Shown here piece by piece: positions 39,201 to 51,200 of a stretch of DNA of 64,000 nucleotides (position 1 is the stretch's first letter; each line of letters begins with the position of its first letter). The stretch comes from Eremophila alpestris peregrina. Taxonomy: Eukaryota; Chordata; Aves; Passeriformes; Alaudidae. Both the position numbers and the translations under genes were made by a program. The notes beneath the pieces are model-generated. The model saw only the letters and a program-made list of their open reading frames with translations, was not told where the DNA came from and did no database searches. The DNA is taken from positions 344,612 to 408,611 of the forward strand of contig WMCF01000111.1 of assembly GCA_009792885.1 (NCBI GenBank), in the 5' to 3' direction.

Positions 39201-42200
39201 AAATGAGGTGTCCTAGTGAAGCTTTTCCATAGCTTCTTATCCAGGATGTGTTTGCTGCTCATGTTCATGAAAACACAGATTTTGAGCATCTTTTTCATTC
39301 ATTTATTCTGACAATATATCTCCTAATGTAGGACCTGCTGTTGTTTCTCCTTTTGCTTCTTACCTACAACAGTTTTGCCTCCTGTTCTTCCTCAGATGGT
39401 TCAGTACCCCCAAAAATCATAGAATATCCTGAGCTGGAAGTGACTTAGGAGGATCATCAAGTTCAGCTCCTGGGCCTGCACAGGAAAACCCCCAAAATCA
39501 CACCCTGCATCTGAGGGTGTTGTCCAAATGCTCCTTGAACTTAAAAAGCAAGGGAATAACAGGAGAAATAAGAAATCCTGATGTGATTAAACTTCCCTGC
39601 TGTCTGATCAATGCCATGGCACCTCCAGGAAGGACTTTCCTTGATGGCTACAGAGAACTTGTGCCTTCCTGCTCTCCTCCCTGTGGGGCAGTGAAGAGCC
39701 TAATGGTTAACAAAAACATAGTCAGGCTCACTTCTCCTGTGGGCCAAGTGGTGGCTGGGTTTTAGCAGGGCTTTGCTTGTCCTGTGAGTGTGTTATCTGC
39801 TTACAGAGCTCAATCAGCTTATGAAAGCCGAGCTGGTTGTGCTGACGCAAGGTCTGTGCAGCCTGGACCTGCTGCAAGGGCCTGTGGCCTCAGAAATCCA
39901 CGGACCTGAGAACCAGGGGATGCTGGAACTGCCAAAGTTTCCTTTGTTGGAAGCCTTTGTTTCATACAGGGTGTTGGGCCCCACCTTTCTTGTCTGGTAA
40001 TCTCTTTGGAATGGCCATGTCCCATGCAGTGCCTGCAATTCTCTTCTGTCTTCACCAGTCCCACTCACTTTCTCTGTGATGGTTTCTTCTCTGATTTATA
40101 CTTTATTTCACCCTTTTTTTTTTTATTCTTTCACTTATTTTCTTCCATTTCCTCCTCATCCCTTACTTGTCAACTCACCTTCCTCCATTTGCTCACAGAC
40201 CTTCTCTCTCTCACTCCTACCACTGAAACATGTTTATCCCCCTCCCTCTCCTCTTCTTTCCTCTATTTTGTCTCCTCAAATTCACTTTATTCATAAAACC
40301 CAAGATGAAATCAAACTCTTGGGGAAAATTGGAGTGGGAAGGACATAAAGCATAGTGGATTAGCCCTATCAGCTGGGAATGGGAAGCTCCAGGAGCTTCT
40401 GAAGGCAAGGCTGCCACAGTTTTACCAGCTTTGTAGCAGATATTTACTGTAGACTTCAACTTCTTGACATATACAAAACATCTGTCTCCAAAAAATGATC
40501 ATAAGCCATAATCAAACCATCTCTGACAGGAAAAACTTCCCAAACAGGGATATCCCCTGTGTTTGTAAGGGTATTGTGCACCCTGTGGCATGATATGAAT
40601 GAGAAGGGGACGCATTGTGGACAAACAAGTCATTAATGGGATATGCTGCATTTCTGAGAGGCATCTTTTGAAAGCTTTCCTGTGTTAAAAGATTCCTCTT
40701 GAGTTTTTTTTAATTTTTTTTTTTACCATAGAAAGGAAGAGCCATGATGCAATGGCAGGCTCTTCTGGCAATATTGTGGATAGAAATACAAGTTATTCCA
40801 GGCAGCTGCAAGCAGAGGGCTGAGGTGGATGGTATTTCTTTGCCTTTAACTGGCTTGTATGGAAAACTGGGCTTAAAAGCCACCAGGAATATCTTCAAAG
40901 AATTATTTGTTACAAGGGATTTTTTTGTGGCTCCTGGTGAGGGGCTCTAGAGATGTCACTGTTTTCCATGGATGTCCACCTGTCCTGTTCTCAAGTAAAA
41001 TGTGTGTGCATGCAGAATTCCTTTGCTGTTTGTTGCCTCCCGATTTCATGGGACAACAGAAAAACAACTGTGAAACTGAATTCTCCCACTCCTGTGAATT
41101 CCTTCTGAATAATGGAGAAGGGTGGAAGGGCTGGTTTCAGCTTAGAGCAGCCTGGGATTGCACCTGGGGCACGGAGGTGGGAGAAGAGCTGGTGCTTTTT
41201 ATCAGACGTGAGGAAGGACCTGGCTGCTGCTGGGAGGAGGAGGCGATCTGAACGTGCTGGGTTGGGACAGGTGAAGGAACATCCTGCTGGGAATCCCGAG
41301 GCCCATCCTCATGTCCTGTCTCTGGCAGGTCTATAACCTGACTCAGGAGTTCTTCCAACGAGGTAAACCAGTCAATGCTGAGAGCCAGAACAGTGTGGGC
41401 GTCTTCACGCGGGACGTCGTGCGCAAACGCGTCAAGGCCGACCCGGACGACACGGAGGCCGTCAAGAGGTTGAAACTGGCCATGATCCAGCAGTACCTGA
41501 AGGTAGGTGTGCACATCACTGGGGTGTTTTGTTTTTTCATTTTAAACTAGGAGCAAACAAATCCTGAACCTCAGGCACCTGGCTGAGCCCTGCCCAGCCC
41601 TGGAAATTGCTTTCTGTGCTGTCTTGCAGTTTGTGTTTCTATTGACAGCTTTCCCTCCTGATGCACATCCAAAGACAGTGGGCTTCAAGGAATAATGCCT
41701 TTACTCTTTTTTTTTTTTTTCCCTTACCTTAAACCCCCAGTTTTCTTAATAGAATAGGCTTTCCTAGGCCTTGTTAAATTTTCTGATGTGATTTAGGTTT
41801 TTTTACCACCTGAAGCTACTCTGTTGTCAGGTTCCATTAGTAATGTCTTATCTTGTGACTTACACCCGCACTCCCTGGTCCTGCCTGAGTGTTTTTTACC
41901 TCTCAGAGACTAGAAGAAATGTAACTTTGATACCGGTAATTTACTGAAGAAATCCCCAGAAAGCATTTTGAAGGTAAAGCAATAAAATCCAAGATGGATT
42001 GTATAAAACCAGCTTTCCACATGGCTTCCATAGTTCTTCTTATCTCCTTGGTGCCTTGGCTAAATGAAATCTCTGTGGGATGAGGACTTAATGCTGCATC
42101 AAGCACTCCATGAGTAAAGTGTATCAGTCATCTTTATTTCAATTAGACTGACTTAAAAGCTTCTGAAATGAGGCAGGGGAAGGCAAGCAGCACTTTATCA

Positions 42201-45200
42201 TGTGTTCACTGTTTTCAGGTGGGAAGCTAAACCCAAGAGGAATAAAGACCTAAAGAGTCTCACAGGAGATTTGAGATAAAGCTGAGGTTTGAACCCTGGT
42301 GTCCTGACCCTGATATCTCAGCATCCTCACCCAAAAACCTTTTATCACAGGGTCTCTCCACAGCTGCCATGTAAAGCTCAGTTGTTTATTGTGTTACCCA
42401 TATAAAGCAGCCATGCAGACAGGGTTAAGTCATTGGATACAGCCCTGGGTTTCCTGGTGGTTTCTCCTGTGCTTGCTCCAGGCTGCCACTGGCAGAGCTG
42501 TTCCTGCAAGTCTTGCAAATCCCTTCTCATGCAAATACCTGAGAACAACAAAGCTTCTCATACTTAAGACTATCAGATGACACAGTGAGGATTAACCTGT
42601 CTTGGGTTAGATCGTTGGTAGTTGCTTGATTTTCCCCCTGGCGTTTTGCCTTCGTGGTTGAAAGGATCAAGCAGCCACCAGTGTTTAACTTCATAATGCT
42701 GAGTGTCCTGTTGGAGCATCCAGGCAGGATGAGGATCCTGCTGTGTACCACGGTTTTTGTCTTGTGTGACCTTGGGGGAGGGCTGGGAAGTGCTTGGGTG
42801 GGGTGGAACCACAGCACAGTCCCAAGATGGGTCTTCCCTCAGTCCCCACTGGAGCCAGCAGGCAGTGACCAGGACAGGGAATTCACCTGTTTGTCCCTTG
42901 CAGTCACAGGAGCAGCCTGGGAACTGCTGCTGCAGCCCTGACTTGTTCTCTTTGTCCCAGCACAGAGGTGCCTGCCCTGCACCAGGGTGCTCCACAGGGT
43001 CTAGACTTGTCAGACTTCCAAGCACAGTCATTAAAGTGTGGAAAGGCCTGGAAAATAGGTCAAAGGGTGAGGCAAGGGATTGGAATATTCCTTAAAATGC
43101 TTAGAGAATTACAGTGTTCGAGCGATTGTGACTCCGGGGATGTGAAGATTTTAAGATCACTGTGTCCCGTGCATCAGGATTATCATTAGAAGCTTATCAC
43201 AAGACAGGCCAAACATCCTGCCTTTGTTCCAGGGATTGTTGAGAGCTACAGCTATGCTTAATACTCCTACAAACATTAACCAACAGGTTAGTGGATCTAA
43301 AGCTTTGGTAATCACATCAAACACACGTGGCTCGCGTCTTGGCATTTCCCTTTCCCGTCTCCTTCAGTTCCTCCTGTGCTGGGTCCTCTCACCTCTGGCA
43401 GATTGTTAGCTGGCTGATTGCTGACTGTTTGACAGCATGCTGAAAGCTGCAGACAGCAGAAATAGCTGCCAGGAGCTTTTCGTGGCTCCTTGTGGGAGCA
43501 TTTATTAGCACTGGAATGAGGATCTGATTAAAGCAGCTCCAGGTTCTGCTGTAGGAGCACCAGGCAGCAGGTCCCTGGCCACTGCAGAGGGTTCCAAAGG
43601 ATAGAAAGCAGAACTTTAACCCAAAATTGTGCAGAAGCAAAGACATCATGGAATTATGGGTTCATGGAATGGTTTGGGTTGGAAGGGACCTTAAAGACCA
43701 TCCAGTTCCAACACCCCTGCTGTGGGCAGGGACACTTTCCACTAGCCCAGGTTGCTCCAAGCCCCATCCAACTTGGCTTTGAAAACACTTCCAGGGCTGT
43801 AGCAGCCACAGCTTCTCTGGGCAACCTGTGCCAGGGCCTCACCACTCTTCACCAGGAAGAATTTATTCCTCTTATCTAATTTAATTTGACACTCAGTTTA
43901 AAGCCATAATTCTTTCTCCTGTCACTCCATGGCTTTGTCCAAAGTCCCTCCCTAGCTCTTTTGTAGCACTTTTAGGTACTGAAAGGTGTCAGGAGGTCTT
44001 GCCAGAGCTTTCTCTTCTCCAGGCTGAAGAGCCCCAGCTCTCAGCTTGTTTCCAGAGCAGAGGGGCTCCAGCCCTCTGGTCTCTGAACTCTGGATGATGC
44101 AACTCAAACTCTTTGCCATGGCAAAATGGTTTCTCTGGTTGCAAGAAAGGCTGAGGATTGATTTTTGTCAGATCCTATGGTCAAGCACTTCTTTCCTAGC
44201 AAAACTAATCTGGTTTCAGAGTGGAATTCAGCACTCTCATCTCATGCAGCTCCCCTGTGCCCTTGCAGAGCTGCGCTGTGGCCAAAGGAGTTGCTCTGTG
44301 GCAATGTTGCTTTTGTGTTGCTTTTCTTTAGGTAGAGAGTTGTGAGAGCAGCTCCCACAGCATGGACGAAGTCTCGCTGAGTGAATTTGGGGAATGGACC
44401 GAAATCCCCGGGGCTCACCACGTCATCCCTTGTGGTTTCATTAAAATCGTGGAGATTCTGGCCCGCTCCATTCCCAAGTCCGTCATTCAGCTCCGCAAGC
44501 CCGTCAAGTGCATCCACTGGAACCAGTCGGTCAGCAAGGAGATTGAGAGGGTGGCTGACCACAACAGTGACCTCCCCGAGGAGAACAAGGGCTCCAGTGT
44601 CTTCGTGGAGTGCGAGGACTGCGAGTTCATCCCAGCCGACCACGTCATCGTGACTGTGTCCCTGGGAGTCTTGAAGAAGCGCCACGAGAGCCTGTTCCAT
44701 CCCCGCCTGCCCGAGGAGAAGGTGATGGCCATCGAGAAACTGGGGATCAATACCACTGACAAGATCTTCCTGGAGTTCGAGGAGCCTTTCTGGAGCTCTG
44801 AATGCAACAGCATCCAGTTTGTCTGGGAAGACGAGGCGGAGAGCGAGAGCTTGACTTACCCCGAGGAGCTGTGGTACAAGAAGATCTGCAGCTTTGATGT
44901 GCTGTACCCACCCGAGAGGTACGGCCACGTCCTCAGTGGCTGGATCTGTGGAGAAGAGGCTTTGATTATGGAGAAGTGTGATGATGAAACTGTGGCAGAG
45001 ACCTGCACCGAAATGCTGCGTAAATTTACAGGTCAGCCGTGCTCTGGTGGGAAGAGGGAGCGTGGGGCTGGGGGATTGAACAGCCACGAGGAAGGAAATG
45101 CTTTAAAGCCATTTTTAGTCCTTTGGCATTTCGTGTCCCTTTGAATGTGCGTGTGCTTCCAGCATTAGCTCCTGCTTGGGTGTGCCTGAGAGCTATTTAT

Positions 45201-48200
45201 ACAGAGGGGCTGATAAACCAGCTCAGGAAGTGGTGGGCAGAAGTGCTGGAGGATTCCACATCCTCTGCTTTATTGAATCACAAATAACTCTTCAGCAGCT
45301 GAAGCTGTTGGGCTCTGAGGGCTGATCTCAGCTGTGGAGAGCAGCAGGGCCCTTTCAGCAGTTGGACCTGTTTGGATCAGCTGAGGTGTGGTTGAATCAC
45401 ACCCCTGACTTCCATTCAGTATCAATTTCATGGAAATCTCAACGGCCTAAATTCCAAAAAATTCATTGATCTTGAGAGTTCCCATTTTTTGGGTGCATCA
45501 CTGAAACCTTCCTGGACTTCACAGATTTCATGTTCTGTGGTCACACATCACTTTAAGGGTAGCAGTTGGACCGAGGCAGATCTTGGGTGTATTACATTGA
45601 GAAAATCCAAATGAAATCACTTAAAGCAATAAGACTTGGATGCTGGGCTTTAGTTTGTCCACAGTCACTTCTCTAGGGGTCACACACCTTCCCAAGTAAA
45701 GGGATTTTTGTATCTGATAGTCTTTGACATCCTCTGGTGGGAGACACTGTGCAAGTGCAGGTGTAAGGTAGTAACACTGAAAGAAATAGTGGTGGACTTT
45801 ATAGCAGTTTTGAAATAAGTGCTTTGAATTTATACAGAATTATGAGCAGTTACAAAAGCAGCATCCTCCAAGATTAGATGTGGTTTATGCTATTTTAGAG
45901 ATGGCTCCTATGATTAAATGATTTATATCTTCCTGCTGGCTGGTGTTAGCCCAATCTCAGCACTCAGCAGGTGTCCAACCTTAACTCTTGTCCATGGAGC
46001 TCCAGCTAAACTGGAGAATTTTGCCTTCACAAGTGCAGCTTTCCCCTGTCCTTGCTGACAATTTGCTACCAACAACATGGAGATGCTGAGAGTCACAGAA
46101 TATCCAGAGCTGGAAGGGACCCATCAGGATCATCGTGTCCAGCTGCTGGCCCTGCACAGGACACTCCAACAATCCCTTTGTGCCTCAGAGCACTGTCCAA
46201 ATGCTTCTTGGGCTCAGACAGGCTTGGTGCTATGACCATTCCTTGGGGAGCCTGTTCCAGCACCTCTGGGTGAAGAACCTTTTTCCTGAAAGGGCCCTGA
46301 GGACTTCCTGCATAACGGAAAGGTTTTACCACTCTCTGCAGGAGCTGTAAGGTGGAGGCTCAGGATTCAAAAGCTCTGATTCAGTGCCCAAGCCTTCATC
46401 CTTGTTTCAGCTGTGCCTCCTGAGCTGTTGGTGTTCAGGGGTGTTGGGTATCTCCATGTCCTGTGTCACATCAAATCCCCATGTGCCATCTTTCCCTGAC
46501 CCCAGCAGGGAACTGCTGCTCTACACAGGTGTAGCAGGAGGCTCTTCTCTCACAGGCCAAGTTGTTGCAGTGCTGAATGTAAAAACAACCTTTGTTTGTT
46601 GCAGCTTCTCTTGCTCAAGGCCTATTAAAAAAAAAAAATTCCACTTGCATTCATCAGTGGGAATTTGTCTTTTTGGGTCTGTTGTAGTTTGGCACATGGG
46701 AGTTTGCTCTCCCTCTTCCCTCCTGGGCTTCCTCACAGTTACTGTTTGCGTGTGTTGGATGTTCCTCTCCTCCCAGGATGGAAATGTGTTGGCTCTGGGC
46801 CGTGGGTCTGTGCTGCAGTTGCTGTTCCAGCTGATGCTGCACCTGGTCACTGTCCATCAGGCTCTTGCACAGAGCTAACCCCAGGTCATCTCTCCCTGGA
46901 GAATTCCAGACTGGATTTACCAGGGCCTTGCCCTGCAGTGAGCATTTTTTGCATCAGCTGAGAAGTGGCCTCACAGCTGCTCAAAACTGTGAGAGGAAGA
47001 GCTGTTCTTGGAGCACCCACTATCCAGCATGACCTGTTCCACCTTCTGTCCCCAAGTTCCTTGTTGGTAGAAAACCTTTTCACAGCTCTTGGGGGATTCC
47101 CTGGCTGAGGGAGCTGGGTTTATCCTGTTTCCCTTGCTCCTGTTTTCCCTAGAGGCTCCCAGAAGGAGCAATACCTCAGGGCTGATCTGGGCTGAAATAA
47201 CAGAAGTGTGCTCAGCTCTTTGTGCACCTCCTTCTCTGCTGCTCTGTTCCAGGGGGAGTGTGAGAGGGGGTCAGACCAGCAGCCCCTGATACACCTACAG
47301 CCACTTCTGAGCACAGCTGCACTCCTCTGGTCCTCTCAGCACCACCCAGCCCAGCTTTGAAAGCCTCTCCCACCACTCAGGTTCACACAGGTCAGCTAAC
47401 CAAGTTAGGAAACCAGTCCTGCCAGCATCCTGAACTCCATGGAAAGCCTGGATCTTCCAAAAGGCAGCTCAGAACTTCCACACCTCCCTCGGTGCTCTGT
47501 GACATTTTCTGAAGCAGCTTTTTCCTGCTGAGTATAGAGGAAGGCTTCTGTTCAGTAATGAAGTAGATACTTTGAGCCTTTTAATGTTGGCTTTGCCTTT
47601 TGTGGCTTTCATGTTCTGGGTATGAAACGCCCCATGCTCTTACTCTTCTGAGGCAGAATTAATGCATTACCAGGTAGGTTCCCATCTTTCACTGTTTTTT
47701 CCCAGTCTGTTGCTCATGGTGGCCTTTCCTTTGGCTTCAGAGTGTGTTACACCAGTTTTAAGTCAGATCCATTCTTTTAGGCTCACACTGAGAATCTCTC
47801 TGAGAATTGACCTTGAGTTTTCCTCTTGGGTCGGTGTTGGGGATTATCTGGCTTTGCTGTGAAAAGCTCTGAGGATTGTTCCAACCTAAGAACCATCAGC
47901 AATTACTGCTTTTCACGACTGGATGGTGGAAAGCAGTGTCCTCCAAATCTGATTAAATGGAATACCTCAGAGCAATTAGGAGCCTTGCTCTGCCTTTGTT
48001 GGATGAGCTCCCAGAGTTAGGAGTCAGAGGCTCCCTGCTGAAGGGATCACTGGAGCCTGTCAGGATGCAGCTGGAGATGCCCTGAGTTTTCCTCCCTGAC
48101 CTCCAGCTAGTTCTCTGGAGGGGAACAGATCTGTTTTAGGTTCTGCATCACATCTCCCAGTCCCATGTGGGTGTCTGGGGTTGGAATCACTGGTGTGGGG

Positions 48201-51200
48201 GCAGTACCACTGATTTCCCTTGGAGGATCTTAGATCCCTGCTCTCAGGTAGGCAGATAAATTTGGGTGCCTTAATTTAGACTGGTGAGTTGATTTTATGG
48301 TAATTCAATCAACCCCATAGCCAATAAACCTCTATATCCACAGAGAGCTGTGAAAAAGGGATTGAAATATGAAAATATCCAGGAGCTGAAGAAAAATGGG
48401 ATTGTGTGAGGCACAGGGAGTTGTCTCCATAGCGTCACAAGTGGAAATCTGTGGCATGAAGATATGTGCCCTCCTTTTTTAGTGAAGGCCAACATCCTTT
48501 TTTTAGCCATTTAATCTCTCTTTGGAGGGTGGAAACTGAGAAGTTTCCACATCTGTGTTGTTCCTTTCATCTGTCGAAAAAGGCACGTTTACCCTGTTTA
48601 AAAGCAGAATGAGAAAGTCCAGTGAGGGATGTTCCTTGAAGGACTGTGGCTCTCAGTCTTTGTAGTTTCTGCCTTCAAACAACTCAGAATCAGAGCTTGT
48701 GCTGCGTGCTTTTGTCTGACCTTCAACCAAAACCCCCCTCTGGGTCTCCTGATTTTGCTCTTAGAAGCAGCTGCTTGCATTAAAAGGTGCAGAAATGCAG
48801 AGTGCAGGGGCACAGTTGCTGCTCAGTGGACACTTGGGCCTTGCTAACTTGGGCCTGATGTGCTGGAGACCCTGGAAGGAGCTCGTGGGAATGGATGTGG
48901 ATGTGGAAACATGCACCAGCTATATGGAAGAGGCACTGCCAGGTCACTGCAGAGACTCCTTTTATCTGAAAACACCTCGTGTGCTGTTTTTGTGCAGGGC
49001 AGTGGGATGGGTGGCTGCCTTGGCCCTGCTTGGGGAGTGTTCTCTGACAGCTTCCATGGTGTGTTCTCCTGGGCTTTCAAAAATAAAACACGATAACTTA
49101 TTTCCTTGACACATCTGAGAGCTCCCAGTTCTCAGACTCCCTTGGGCTTTCCACTTCCAGGCATTCCTGCTTTGAAGAGTCTTGCAAGAACGTATTTTAG
49201 AGGCCTTTGTTATGCAAAGCTGTTACTCCTGAAACAACATTGCTTTGTGGGATGTGTTTTGTTTGTGGGATATATTTATTTGCTAGGCTGTGCCATATTT
49301 TGATCTGGGGCCTGGTTTTTAAGTGTTCACAGAGTACTCTGGGCTGGCCATCCTCTGCTTTGTTCCAGCCCCTTATTCCATAACTCTGGCTGACAGGATA
49401 CTCCTGAAAGCAGAAACTGAACCAGGATTTGCTCTTTGATTTTAAGGAATGGAAGGCACAGCTAAAGAATAGTTTATGAGGACTAAATAATGCAGTGCCT
49501 AACCAGTGTTTACATTTGGGTGTATCCCTCTAAACTGGGATGAACAAAGTGGGGTATTTGGGTTGTCTCATGGCAGGCTGAACTTCTTGAGTTGTCACGG
49601 GGTCAGGGTCTGAAGCAGGCATAGGATGTGAACATCCTAAAACTCGACTTTTTGTGCTGACAATCTTTTGGAATCACAGAGTTACTTAAGTTGGAAAAGC
49701 CCTTTCAGATCATCGATCTCAGCACTGCCAAGGCCACCACTGATCCATGTCCCCAGGTGCCACATCCACATGGGTTTTAAATCTGTCCAAGAATAGTGAC
49801 TCTACCACTGCCCTGGGCTATGTGCCATGGCTGCACAACCCTTTCCATAAAGAATCACAAAATAGTTGGGGTTGGAAGGGACCTTTATGATCATCCAGTT
49901 CCAGTCCCGTTGCTGTGGAAGATTTAGACTCAGCCCAAGTAGCTGAACCTTTTCTTGATATGTGATGTTACCTCAAGGTAACATCAAGATCTTGGCTCCT
50001 GCAGAGGGAATTTCTCTTCAGTGGAATTCTCCATGTCCCCCTGTTCCTCTCCTGCCATGCCAGATGCAATCATGAGACTTCAACAAAAGCAGTGACACTG
50101 AAATGGTCCAAAACCAGCCTACAAAGAGGATCTCCAAAGTGTGACTCTCCCTGTTTGTACCTGAGGCTCTTGTGCCACCAGCTGGTGGGCTGCAGTCCTG
50201 GATCTCATGTTCTCCAAGGTCTTTGGGATGGGGACAATGGCTGATGATGACCCTGCCATGGCTGCATTCTTCACCTCTTAGGTCCTGCATCCTCTTAGCA
50301 GTGGAAATCCTACAGCCATCTAGAAATCCTATTTTATAATCCAGTTTCCAGCCTCAAAAGCCTTGTGCATTAAATAAATAGTCTCCTGGACTGTAGCTTG
50401 ATTTGGGGGGCAGCTGTATGGGAAGCTGTTGGAATGAGTTAATACAGCTTTTGAGAACTTTCTGACAAGTTTTTCAATGCCCCCACATAATGAAGATTTG
50501 CCTTCTTTCCTCTTTGGAGGCACATCTCTCTCACAAGGCTACTTCAACATCCAACTTAGACTGGGCACTCAATACCTAAATTTTGGTGAGATCAGTCATA
50601 TGCTTGATTACCACCAGTGCTCCCCACTGCAAAAGTGGCCAGAAGATGCTTGGTATTTCCAACCAGAATGTGTCCTGAAGCTCCCCAGTCTTTTAGGAAC
50701 CTAAACATTGTAATGATCCTTTCCAAAATAAATCACAGAATCATTTAAGTAGGAAAAAGCCTCCCTGGTCATGGAGTCCAACCTGTGACCAGTTCCCCAC
50801 CTTTTCAAGCAGGCCAGGGCACATAGTGCCTCATCCAGTCATTCCTTGGACACCTCCAGGGGTGGGGACTCCAACACATTCCTGGAAAATGGCAGAGCTG
50901 AGATGAAAAGGCAGGCAATATCTGTTAGATAAAACTCAGTAATGGAGGAGAGATCTGGTTTGGGGGCTCTGCTGGGATGGATATTAATAAATCAGACGGA
51001 ATCCCCGTCACCCACGCCTCGCTCAGGCACTGCCCTCTTCCCTCTTGGACACAATCTGACTTTCAGCCTTCTGCTTTCCACCCAGGGAATCCAAACATTC
51101 CGAAACCTCGCCGGATCCTGCGCTCCTCCTGGGGCAGCAATCCCCACTTCCGTGGATCCTACTCCTACACCCAGGTTGGGTCTAGCGGGGCCGACGTGGA

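Larger units (their letters stand above)
32827..41328 (+). other. SMOX: SMOX intron 3
   Basis: The 8.5 kb intron has an LTR inserted at its very start (32840-33438), CR1 copies (35526-35724, 38185-38560, 39413-39545), a pyrimidine-rich tract (40080-40280) and two stretches dense in homeodomain/GATA-like motifs (34935-35070 and 37460-37900). No coding exon was recognised. Confidence 0.65.
45032..51085 (+). other. SMOX: SMOX intron 5
   Basis: The 6.1 kb intron contains CR1-type fragments at 46092-46310, 49669-49925 and 50732-50880. The rest is unique sequence without recognisable exons. Confidence 0.65.

Noticed and set aside
39788..40000. ORF after a TGCTTACAG acceptor-like site in intron 3, considered as an extra SMOX exon
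   Set aside because: It has no similarity to SMOX, would disrupt the E145-V146 junction that matches the family, and lacks a good donor before its stop.
44242..45087. 281-codon minus-strand ORF
   Set aside because: It is the antisense shadow of SMOX exon 5, whose GC-rich third positions suppress stops on the other strand.
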